A program made the position numbers and the translations under genes. DNA of 64,000 nucleotides from Solirubrobacter pauli (lineage in GTDB: Bacteria; Actinomycetota; Thermoleophilia; Solirubrobacterales; Solirubrobacteraceae). The stretch is taken from the NCBI RefSeq assembly GCF_003633755.1, contig NZ_RBIL01000001.1:3519426-3583425 (forward strand), read 5' to 3'. Below, piece after piece: positions 33,603 to 41,286 of this stretch. The notes beneath the pieces were generated by a model. It ran no database searches. It was not told the DNA's origin and saw only the letters and a list, made by a program, of their open reading frames with translations. The stretch's first letter is position 1; the number at the start of each line of letters is the position of its first letter.

Positions 33603-34364
33603 GTGAGCATCACGGGGGATGCGCCGGTCCGGGCGCAGCAGTCGGAGACCACGCCTGGGCCTGCCCCCGTGGCGTGGTGGTGGCTGGTCGCCGCCTCCGC
33701 GCTGCTGCTGATCGTCGTCGCGGCCGTCCTCGCCGTCTGGTCCGCGCGCTCGCACGAGACGCGCACGACGCCCTACCGCATCCTCGGCGACGTCTCCGGC
33801 CTGCGGCTGGACCTCGGCGACGCGGACGTGGAGATCAACGGGGGCGCCACGGCCATCGAGGTGCGCCGGATCGACGAGTTCACGTTCGGCAACCCCTCCG
33901 AGGAGACCCGCCGCGTCAAGGACGGCACGGTCAGCCTCGTCTCGCGCTGCCCGGAGCAGGTGCTCGGCTCCTGCCGCGTCAGCTACCGGATCACCGTCCC
34001 CGACAACGTCCCGCTCGAGATCGAGACGGCGGGCGGGAAGGTGGACGTCGCGGGCGTCCGCGCGACGGTCCGGATCACGACCGGCGCCGGCGCGATCCGC
34101 GCGACCGGCTTCTGCGGCTTCTCCTTGCAGGCGGTGTCGGACACGGGCGACGTCTCGACCATGTCCGAGTGCTCCGCCGACCGCTTGGAGCTGCGGTCGC
34201 GCACGGGTGACGTGCGCGCCGTCGTGCCGGCGGCGCGCTACAGCATCGACGCGCAGAGCGACACCGGCGACGTCCGCACGCGCGGGCTGGCCTCCGTCGA
34301 GGACGCGCCGTTCCAGATCCAGGCGCTCTCGACGAGCGGCGACGTGACGGTCGAGGCGGCATGA
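33603..34364 (+). CDS. Membrane-anchored DUF4097-like beta protein
   Basis: A 253-residue single-pass protein. A short cytoplasmic start with Pro-rich segment is followed by a membrane span (VAWWWLVAASALLLIVVAAV, near 25-48). The outer part (about 60-253) is a DUF4097-type right-handed beta structure with repeating strands: ETAGGKVDVAGV, TTGAGAIRATG, VSDTGDVSTM, RSRTGDVRAV, QSDTGDVRTRG and LSTSGDVTVEA. It ends six bases before a sensor kinase gene, and a lipoprotein gene follows. The GTG at 33603 lies six bases after tacggt. Function unknown; an envelope sensor role fits the context. Confidence 0.75.
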   Translation: MSITGDAPVRAQQSETTPGPAPVAWWWLVAASALLLIVVAAVLAVWSARSHETRTTPYRILGDVSGLRLDLGDADVEINGGATAIEVRRIDEFTFGNPSEETRRVKDGTVSLVSRCPEQVLGSCRVSYRITVPDNVPLEIETAGGKVDVAGVRATVRITTGAGAIRATGFCGFSLQAVSDTGDVSTMSECSADRLELRSRTGDVRAVVPAARYSIDAQSDTGDVRTRGLASVEDAPFQIQALSTSGDVTVEAA

Positions 34365-34370
34365 CGGCGC

Positions 34371-36002
34371 ATGACTCGCGCCGCGCGCTCGCCAGCGCTG
34401 CCGGGAACTCGCCCAGGTGCCGGCGTGGCTAGCGCCATCGACATGGCGCCCCATCTGCGCGCCGCCCGGCGCACGCTGCTGTACCTCGTCGTGGGGCTGG
34501 GCCAGGGCCTGACGTACCTGCTGCTCGTGGGCGGCGGGCTCCTCGTCGGCGTGCTGCTCGCGCCGCTGTGGGTCGGCCTGCCGATCCTCGTCGGCACCGC
34601 CCGCCTCACCTGGCGGCTGGCCGAGGGCGAGCGGCGCCAGGCCAACCGGCTGCTGGAGACGCACCTGCCGCCCGTCCCGCCGCCGCCTCCCGGTGGCGGC
34701 GTGCGCGAGCAGCTCGGCAACCGGACGTACTGGCGGGTCGCGGCGATGCTGCTGCTCAAGCTGCCGACCGTGCTGCTGGTGCTCGTGGTCGCGCTCGCAC
34801 CCGCCGTGCTCACGGTGCTGTTGGCGGGGCTCGGCGTGAGCGGGCTCGCGGGCGACGACGGGCGGCTGTTCGGCCCGTGGGCGCTCGGCCCGGTCGTCGG
34901 GCTCGCGCTGTGCGCCCTCGCGCTGCCGGCGACGATCGTGTCGATCGCCGCGCTGGAAGGCGTCGGCTACCTGATGTGCGGGCTCGCGCGGCGGGTGCTG
35001 CGCACGCCGGCCGTCGAGGGCGGCCCGGTGCGCGAGATGCTGGCCGAGCGCCTCGGCGACCGGTCGCTGAACATCGCGTACTGGCTGCCCGACCGCGAGA
35101 TCTTCGTCGATGACGCGGGCCGCAAGGTCGAGCTGCCCGACCAGGGCTCGGGGCGGACGTGGACGGCCGTCGAGCACGAGGGCGTGCGCGTGGCCGCGAT
35201 CGTGCACGACGCCGAGCTCGACGCGACGCCGGAGCTCGTCACCGCCGCCGCCTCCGCCGCCGCGCTGGCGATCGACAATGAGCGCCTGAAAGCCGAGCTG
35301 CGCGCGCGGGTGGAGGAGCTGCGGGTGTCGCGGCTGCGGATCGTCGAGGCCGCCGACGACGCCCGCCGCCGGATCGAGCGCGACCTGCACGACGGCGCGC
35401 AGCAGCAGCTCGTCTCGCTCGCGCTGGACCTGCGGATGCTCAAGGCGCGCCTCGGCGACAGCGGCCTGAGCACCACCGTCGACGAGATCGGCGACAAGCT
35501 GGCGATCGCCCTGGCCGAGTTGCGCGAGTTCGCGCGCGGCATCCACCCGGCGTTCCTGTCCGAGCGCGGCGTCGGCGCGGCCGTCGAGGCGCTCGTGGCG
35601 CGCGCGCCGCTCGACGTGGAGGCCTCGGTCGAGCTGCCCGACCGCCTGCCCGCGCCGGTCGAGGCGGCCGCCTACTTCGTCGTCGCCGAAGGGCTCACGA
35701 ACGTCATCCGCTACGCCGAGACGCGCAACGCGACCGTGCGGGTCCACGAGGTCGACGGCGAGGTCGTGGTCGTCGTCACCGACGACGGCAAGGGCGGCGC
35801 GACCGTCGCCGGCGGCACCGGCCTGCGCGGCCTGATCGACCGGCTCGCGGTGCTGGACGGCCGCCTCGACGTCTACTCGCCGGTCGGCGAGGGCACGCGC
35901 CTGGAAGCGCACATCCCGATCGAGGCCGGCTCGCTCGTGGCCGAGGCGTCGGAGATCCGCGCCTGGCCCGTGCACCCGCTGCCGCCGGAGCGGGCGTCGT
36001 GA
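34371..36002 (+). CDS. Sensor-domain histidine kinase (orphan)
   Basis: A 543-residue membrane kinase. About 30-215 is a Sensor-type membrane domain with four or more spans (LLYLVVGLGQGLTYLLLVGG and LLLKLPTVLLVLVVALAPAV, with the ALEGVGYLMCGL re-entry), of the kind paired with NarL regulators. A variable cytoplasmic region follows. The H-box is RRIERDLHDGAQQQLVSLAL with His340, then EGLTNVIRYAETRN, DDGKGGATVAGGTGLRG. No regulator gene is next to it. The ATG at 34371 is uncertain because the first 25 residues look random; MAPHLRAARR at 34444 is a possible later start. The following lipoprotein gene overlaps by four bases. Confidence 0.8.
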   Translation: MTRAARSPALPGTRPGAGVASAIDMAPHLRAARRTLLYLVVGLGQGLTYLLLVGGGLLVGVLLAPLWVGLPILVGTARLTWRLAEGERRQANRLLETHLPPVPPPPPGGGVREQLGNRTYWRVAAMLLLKLPTVLLVLVVALAPAVLTVLLAGLGVSGLAGDDGRLFGPWALGPVVGLALCALALPATIVSIAALEGVGYLMCGLARRVLRTPAVEGGPVREMLAERLGDRSLNIAYWLPDREIFVDDAGRKVELPDQGSGRTWTAVEHEGVRVAAIVHDAELDATPELVTAAASAAALAIDNERLKAELRARVEELRVSRLRIVEAADDARRRIERDLHDGAQQQLVSLALDLRMLKARLGDSGLSTTVDEIGDKLAIALAELREFARGIHPAFLSERGVGAAVEALVARAPLDVEASVELPDRLPAPVEAAAYFVVAEGLTNVIRYAETRNATVRVHEVDGEVVVVVTDDGKGGATVAGGTGLRGLIDRLAVLDGRLDVYSPVGEGTRLEAHIPIEAGSLVAEASEIRAWPVHPLPPERAS

Positions 36003-37015
36003 AGCGGCTCCTGCTCCTCGCCCTCCTGGTCCTCGCCGGCTGCGGGGCCGAGCGGACCGTGCCCGGCGACGACATCGTCGTGCGCGCCGACGACCGGGCC
36101 GTCACCCGCGACGCGCCCGACCAGCAGTCACGCGGCGTCCGGATCGCCGACATGCGCTTCGTGTTCATCACGCACGGCCAGGCGTCCGACCCGGTCTGGC
36201 CGGTCGTCAAGCGCGGGTCCGAGGCGGCGGGGCGCCAGACCGGCGCGGCCGTGTCCTACCGCGCGCCCGACTCGTTCTCGATCTCGACGATGCGGCGCTA
36301 CATCGACCAGGCCGTCGCCGACCACCCGGACGGCCTCGTGCTCAGCGTGCCCGACCCGATCGCGCTCGGGCCGTCGATCCGGCGCGCCGTCGAAGCCGGC
36401 ATCCCGACGATCACGATCAACAGCGGCAGCGACGCCTTCAAGCGCCTGGGCGTGCTCGCCCACGTCGGCCAGCCGGAGTACGAGGCGGGCGTGCAGGCGG
36501 GCGAGCGGCTCAAGCGCGCGGGCGTCAAGAGCGTGCTGTGCGTGAACCACGAGGAGGGCAACGCGGGGCTCGACGACCGCTGCCGCGGGCTGCAGGCCGG
36601 CATCGGCGGGCGCGTGCGGTCGCTCGCGGTCCCGCTCCAGGACGCCGCTACGGCGCAGCGGCGCATGTCGGCCGCGCTGGGCGGCGAGCCGGTGGACGCG
36701 GTCGTCACGCTCGGGTCCAACGAGGCGCCCCCGGCGATCGCCGCCGTCAAGGCGAGCGGCCAGAGCGCGCGGATCAAGGTCGCCACGTTCGACCTCAGCC
36801 CCGAGGTGCTGACCGCGGTGCGTGACGGCAAGATCCTGTTCGCGGTCGACCAGCAGCCGTACCTGCAGGGCTACATCCCGGTGATCATGCTCGCGGAGAA
36901 GGTGCGGCACGGGATCTTCGCCGGCACGGGGCAGCTGATCCCGACCGGCCCGCAGTTCGTGACCAAGGACAACGCCGAGGACGCGCTGCGCCTGTCCGAG
37001 GACGGGATCCGCTAG
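35999..37015 (+). CDS. Sugar-type ABC substrate-binding lipoprotein
   Basis: A 338-residue periplasmic-binding protein of the type-1 (RbsB-like) fold. The lipobox LVLAGC gives Cys15. Typical parts are MRFVFITHGQASDPVWPVV, LVLSVPDPIALGPSIRRAV, GIPTITINSG and the hinge-near AVDQQPYLQGYIPV. No permease or ATPase gene is present in the operon; instead it is coupled (GTGA) to an orphan sensor kinase, so it may deliver a ligand signal to the kinase rather than feed a transporter. The 3' end overlaps ybaK on the other strand by four bases. Confidence 0.85.
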   Translation: MKRLLLLALLVLAGCGAERTVPGDDIVVRADDRAVTRDAPDQQSRGVRIADMRFVFITHGQASDPVWPVVKRGSEAAGRQTGAAVSYRAPDSFSISTMRRYIDQAVADHPDGLVLSVPDPIALGPSIRRAVEAGIPTITINSGSDAFKRLGVLAHVGQPEYEAGVQAGERLKRAGVKSVLCVNHEEGNAGLDDRCRGLQAGIGGRVRSLAVPLQDAATAQRRMSAALGGEPVDAVVTLGSNEAPPAIAAVKASGQSARIKVATFDLSPEVLTAVRDGKILFAVDQQPYLQGYIPVIMLAEKVRHGIFAGTGQLIPTGPQFVTKDNAEDALRLSEDGIR

Positions 37016-37482
37016 CGAGATATGGGGGCGAACGCCGCTCGCGTGAGCCGCGCGAGGTCATCCGGCGCGAGCTCGACCTCGAGGCCACGACGGCCGCCGC
37101 TGACGTGGATGGTGCCGTGCGCGCGCGCCGACTCGTCGATGACGGTCGGAAGCGCCTTGCGCTGGCCGAGCGGGGAGATGCCGCCGGCGACGTAGCCCGT
37201 GGTGCGCTCAGCCTGCTTGACGTCGGCCATCTGCGCCTTCTTGGCCTTCACCGCCGCGGCGAGCGCCTTCAGGTCCAGCTGGCGCTCGACGGGCACGATC
37301 GCGACCGTCAGCTTGCCGTCCAGGTCGGCCACGAGCGTCTTGAAGACCGTGCCCGGGTCCAGCCCCAGCCGCTCGGCCGCCTCGAGCCCGTACGACTCGT
37401 GCTTGGGGTCGTGCTCGTAGGTGTGGGTCACGAACGCGACCTTCGCGCGCTCGAGGGCTTTCGTGGCTGGCGTGGCGCTCAT
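37012..37482 (-). CDS. ybaK: Cys-tRNA(Pro) deacylase (YbaK/EbsC)
   Basis: A 156-residue YbaK-type editing domain protein that removes misloaded cysteine from tRNA-Pro. Family motifs include ALERAKVAFVTHTYEHDP, LGLDPGTVFKTLVADLDGK, ADVKQAERTTGYVAGGISPL and TVIDESARAHGTIHVSGGRRG. The key Lys lies in VFKTLV. The ATG at 37482 is chosen because earlier in-frame starts give unrelated residues. No proS adjoins. It is divergent from a small secreted gene across 13 bases. Confidence 0.9.
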   Translation of the reverse strand: MSATPATKALERAKVAFVTHTYEHDPKHESYGLEAAERLGLDPGTVFKTLVADLDGKLTVAIVPVERQLDLKALAAAVKAKKAQMADVKQAERTTGYVAGGISPLGQRKALPTVIDESARAHGTIHVSGGRRGLEVELAPDDLARLTRAAFAPISR

Positions 37483-37495
37483 GTAGGTTGCGCGA

Positions 37496-37960
37496 ATGCG
37501 CCGCTTCAGCCTATTGGTTGCTCTCGCCTTCTTCGCCTGCGTGCCGAACGCGATGGCCCTCATCCAGATCGACCGGGGGATCGCGGGAGCGCGCCTCGGG
37601 GCGAGCCCGGCGCAGGTGCGCGCCGCCCTCGGCAAGCCGACCAAGGTCAACTCGGGCCGGAACGAGTTCGGGCCGTGGCAGCGGTACACGTTCGCCGGCG
37701 GCATCGGCGTGTTCTTCCAGGGCCGCAAGGAGGTCACGTCGGTGCAGACGACGGGCCTCGGCGACCGCACGGCGAAGGGCGTCGGCGTCGGCTCCACCCA
37801 GGATGAGGTCGTCAAGAACGTCCCGCGGGTGAAGTGCGAGACCGTCGAGACCTCGCTCACGTGCCACACGCGCGACTTGCTTCCCGGCCAGCGGGTAACC
37901 GACTTCCGGATCGAGGACGGGAAGGTCGTTCGCGTCACGGTCGGGATCGTGATCGACTAG
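37496..37960 (+). CDS. Small secreted protein
   Basis: A 154-residue exported protein with a signal peptide (MRRFSLLVALAFFACVPNAMA). The mature part recalls a BamE/SmpA-like or lipocalin-like beta hairpin: GIAGARLGASPAQVRAALG, then KPTKVNSG. A second half-repeat GVGVGSTQDEVVKNVPRVKC gives a two-module layout with LG(A/S)xxxEV, and KCE/TCH may form a disulfide. Function unknown. The ATG lies six bases after taggtt. Confidence 0.7.
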   Translation: MRRFSLLVALAFFACVPNAMALIQIDRGIAGARLGASPAQVRAALGKPTKVNSGRNEFGPWQRYTFAGGIGVFFQGRKEVTSVQTTGLGDRTAKGVGVGSTQDEVVKNVPRVKCETVETSLTCHTRDLLPGQRVTDFRIEDGKVVRVTVGIVID

Positions 37961-37977
37961 GGGGAAGGAACGAGAGC

Positions 37978-39450
37978 ATGGGCGACGAGGTCGCTGACAC
38001 CACCTTCAGCCGCGAGAACCGCCAGCGCTACCGCGACAAGGTCAAGCTGTGCCTCGACGTCTTCGCACGGATGCTCGCGGAGGCCCGCTTCGACCCGGAC
38101 AAGCGCTCGATCGGGCTCGAGATCGAGCTCAACCTGACCGAGGAGACCGGCGATCCGGCGCTGGCGAACACGCACGTGCTCGAGCTGATCGCCGACGACG
38201 ACTTCCAGACCGAGCTGGCGCAGTTCAACATCGAGATCAACATCCCGCCGCGCAAGCTGGAGGGACCGGTGTTCACGGAGCTCGAGGAGACCGTGCGCCG
38301 CGACCTCAACCATGCCGAGGAGCAGGCGCAGCAGGCGCACGCGCACATGATGATCATCGGGATCCTCCCGACGCTCACCGAGCAGCTGCTCAACGGCGAG
38401 GCGCTGAGCGCCAACCCGCGCTACAAGCTGCTCAACGAGCAGATCTTCGCCGCGCGCGGGGAGGACCTCGAGATCGACATCCGCGGCGTGGAGCGGCTCG
38501 CGATCCTGGCCGACACGATCGCGCCCGAGGCGGCGTGCACGTCGGTGCAGTTGCACCAGCTCGTCGATCCCGCCGCGTTCGGCGCGCACTGGAACGCGGC
38601 GCAGGCGATCGCGGGCGTGCAGCTCGCGATCGGCGCGAACTCGCCGTTCTTCTTCGGCCGCGAGCTGTGGCGGGAGACGCGGATCGCGCTGTTCGAGCAG
38701 ACCACGGACACGCGGCCGGAGGAGCTCAAGGCCCAGGGCGTGCGGCCGCGCGTGTGGTTCGGCGAGCGCTGGATCACGTCGATCTTCGACCTCTTCGAGG
38801 AGAACGTGCGCTACTTCCCGGCGCTGCTGCCGGTGGTCGAGGACGAGGACCCGGTGGCGGTCCTGGAGTCCGGCGGCGCGCCGAAGCTGCAGGAGCTGCG
38901 GTTGCACAACGGCACGGTGTACCGCTGGAACCGGCCGATCTACGACATCGCGCGCGGACGGCCACACCTGCGGGTGGAGAACCGCGTGCTGCCGGCCGGG
39001 CCGACGATCGTCGACACGCTCGCGAACGCCGCCTTCTACTACGGGCTCGTGCGCGTGCTGGTCGAGGACGACCGGCCGATCTGGACGCAGATGTCGTTCT
39101 CCGCGGCCGAGGACAACTTCTACTCAGGGGCTCGCGAGGGGCTGGACGCGCGCGTGTTCTGGCCGGGCGTCGGCGAGGTGCCGGCGAGCGAGCTCGTGCT
39201 ACGGCGGCTGCTGCCGATGGCGCGCGAAGGGCTGTCGCGCTGGGGCGTGGACAGCGGCGACGCCGACCGCCTGCTGGAGATCATCGAGCGGCGCTGCGTC
39301 GACCACGTCAACGGGGCGTCGTGGCAGGCCGCGGCCTTCCACCGGCTCTACGACCGGCTGGACCGCGAGGACGCGCTGCGCGAGATGACGGTCCGCTACC
39401 GCGAGCACATGCACTCCAACGAGCCCGTGCACACGTGGCCCTTGCCTTGA
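37978..39450 (+). CDS. Glutamate-cysteine ligase family (GCS2)
   Basis: A 490-residue ATP-dependent carboxylate-amine ligase of the GCS2 family. Conserved segments include SIGLEIELNLTEE (substrate Glu binding), QFNIEINIPPRKLEG, VQLHQLVDPA and VENRVLPAGPTIVDT. It may make gamma-glutamylcysteine for ergothioneine (EgtA-like) or another thiol, or use a different amine; there are no egt genes nearby. The ATG at 37978 follows a good Shine-Dalgarno site (gaagga), unlike many neighbours. Confidence 0.8.
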   Translation: MGDEVADTTFSRENRQRYRDKVKLCLDVFARMLAEARFDPDKRSIGLEIELNLTEETGDPALANTHVLELIADDDFQTELAQFNIEINIPPRKLEGPVFTELEETVRRDLNHAEEQAQQAHAHMMIIGILPTLTEQLLNGEALSANPRYKLLNEQIFAARGEDLEIDIRGVERLAILADTIAPEAACTSVQLHQLVDPAAFGAHWNAAQAIAGVQLAIGANSPFFFGRELWRETRIALFEQTTDTRPEELKAQGVRPRVWFGERWITSIFDLFEENVRYFPALLPVVEDEDPVAVLESGGAPKLQELRLHNGTVYRWNRPIYDIARGRPHLRVENRVLPAGPTIVDTLANAAFYYGLVRVLVEDDRPIWTQMSFSAAEDNFYSGAREGLDARVFWPGVGEVPASELVLRRLLPMAREGLSRWGVDSGDADRLLEIIERRCVDHVNGASWQAAAFHRLYDRLDREDALREMTVRYREHMHSNEPVHTWPLP

Positions 39451-39477
39451 CCTGATCGCCTGTGGGAGGGTCGGGCC

Positions 39478-41160
39478 ATGCGCTCGATCCTCCTCGCACT
39501 CGGGGCGCTGATGACGCTCCTGTTCACCGCTCCGGCGTTCGGCCAGAGCTTCGCCCAGCTCGGCGGAGAGGCCGGGTGCGTGATGCAGACCGGGCTCGAG
39601 GTCATCGACGAGTACGACGAGGAGGAGACGACGCCGGTCGCCTGCTCGCGCGCGGGCGGGCTGCAGTCGGCTCGGTCGGTCGTCGTCTCGCCCAACCAGC
39701 AGCACGTCTACGTGGTGTCGGGCGGTGGCGCGCTGGACGGCTCCAACGGCGTGGCGGTGTTCGCGCGCGACAGCGGGTCCGGCGCCTTGACGGCGCGCTC
39801 GTGCGTGACGGCCACGGGCGGTGACGGGCGCGTCGGCTCCGACGGCCTGTGCACGCGCGCCGACGCGCTCCGGGACGCCCGCGCGCTCGCGTTCTCGCCG
39901 GACGGGCGGTTCGCGTACGTGGTCGCCGCGAGCTCGAACGCGATCTCCTGGTTCGCGCGGGACGAGACGACCGGCGCGCTCACCCAGCGGGGGTGCATCA
40001 AGCACACGTTCGGGTTCGGCGAGCGGTGCACGAGCGGGTTCGCCCTGGACGGCGCCACGGACGTGGCGGTCAGCCCCGACGGCAAGCACGTCTACGTGGT
40101 CGGTGACCGCAGCGGCGCCGTCGTCACCTTCGCGCGTGACGCGACGACCGGTGCGCTGACCGAGTCCGGGTGCGTGAGCGACACCGGCTCGGACGGGCAG
40201 TGCGAGGACGGCGTGGCGCTCGCCGGGGCGTCGACGCTGCTGATGGCGGCCGACGGCGCGGACGTCTACGTGACGTCGGCGGCTTCCGGGTCCGTCGTCG
40301 GGCTGCGGCGCGACGCCACCACGGGCAAGCTGTCGCCGAACGTCTGCCTGCTCGCGGACGCGCCCGCGGGCGGGCCGTGCACGAGCGTGCCGTCGCTGGT
40401 GAACGTGCAGGACGGCGCGATCACGGCGGACGGCGCGGCCCTGTACGTGGTCGGCGCCGAGGACAGCACGTTGACGTGGCTGGCGCGCGACGCCGCCACG
40501 GGCCGCCTGAGCGCGACCGGCTGCCTGCAGTACGCCTCACCGACGCGGGAGGACGTCGTCGACCCCGACGACTTCTACGACGACGAGGACGAGGAGGAGC
40601 GCATCCCGGGCTGCGGCCGCGCCGCCGCGCTGTCCCAGCCGGACGCGGTCACCGTGTCGGCCGACGGGCGCACCGTGTACGCGGCCGGCGACTACGCGCT
40701 GACCGCCTTCACCCGCGACCCTGCGACCGGCGCGCTGTCGCAGTTCGGCTGCGTCGAGGCCTACCTCACCTTGAAGGCGTGCTCCCAGGGACGCGTGATC
40801 CAGGGCGCGGCCGACCTCGCGGCCAGCGGCGACGGGCGCAGCCTGTACGTCACCAGCCCGCAGTCGGGGAGCGTGGCGGTGTTTGCCGCGTCGGTGGCGA
40901 TCGCCTCCTCGCGGGCGCGGGTCGCCCGCGCGGGCACGATCCGCGTGCGGCTGTCCTGCCCGGAGGCCGCCCGGCGCGCGTGCGCGGGCGCGGCGCGGGT
41001 GGCCGGCGCACGGTCGGCGCGGTTCCGCGTGGCGGCGGGCGCCGCGCGGGCGATCACGCTGCGCGTGTCCTCGAGCGCCGCGCGGCGACGGTCGGCGGTC
41101 GTCGTGGCGCAGGTCAACGGCCTGTCCGACGTGCGCCGGCGGGTCGCGCTCCAAAGGTAA
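39478..41160 (+). CDS. Secreted seven-bladed beta-propeller (lactonase-like)
   Basis: A 560-residue exported protein with a signal peptide ending near PAFGQS. Blades repeat every 45-65 residues with the strand VxVSPDGKHVYVV, then FARDxxTGALT and a Cys in the GC or SC that follows (CVTATGG, CIKHTFG, CVSDTGS, CLLADAP, CLQYAS, CVEAYL). The 6-phosphogluconolactonase / YVTN-like propeller family fits, but the secretion and Cys pairs argue for a surface role. The end (about 475-560) is an Arg/Ala-rich beta domain. It stops just before the second REPIN-like repeat. Confidence 0.8.
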   Translation: MRSILLALGALMTLLFTAPAFGQSFAQLGGEAGCVMQTGLEVIDEYDEEETTPVACSRAGGLQSARSVVVSPNQQHVYVVSGGGALDGSNGVAVFARDSGSGALTARSCVTATGGDGRVGSDGLCTRADALRDARALAFSPDGRFAYVVAASSNAISWFARDETTGALTQRGCIKHTFGFGERCTSGFALDGATDVAVSPDGKHVYVVGDRSGAVVTFARDATTGALTESGCVSDTGSDGQCEDGVALAGASTLLMAADGADVYVTSAASGSVVGLRRDATTGKLSPNVCLLADAPAGGPCTSVPSLVNVQDGAITADGAALYVVGAEDSTLTWLARDAATGRLSATGCLQYASPTREDVVDPDDFYDDEDEEERIPGCGRAAALSQPDAVTVSADGRTVYAAGDYALTAFTRDPATGALSQFGCVEAYLTLKACSQGRVIQGAADLAASGDGRSLYVTSPQSGSVAVFAASVAIASSRARVARAGTIRVRLSCPEAARRACAGAARVAGARSARFRVAAGAARAITLRVSSSAARRRSAVVVAQVNGLSDVRRRVALQR

Positions 41161-41168
41161 ACGGCAGC

Positions 41169-41277
41169 TAAAAGGGTCAGACCCCTTTAGGTTCCTTTAG
41201 GTTCGTGGTCGTGCGTTAGCGCCGCTTACGTGGGCCTGAAGGAACCTGCGCTTCCCTAAAGGGGTCAGACCCCTTTA
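41169..41277. repeat. REPIN-like repeat pair upstream of an ABC permease
   Basis: Two same-sense copies of the 19-base palindrome (41170-41188, with one changed base, and 41258-41276) enclose a second inverted repeat aggttcctt / aaggaacct (41189-41197 and 41239-41247). The outer copy ends ten bases before the GTG of the permease gene. It shares its palindrome with 24559-24617, showing a dispersed family. No Shine-Dalgarno site is seen between it and the start. Confidence 0.75.
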
Positions 41278-41286
41278 TGTCGCGGC

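Noticed and set aside
37978-39450. Ergothioneine cluster based on the GCS2 ligase
   Set aside because: No egtB, egtC, egtD or egtE gene is nearby.
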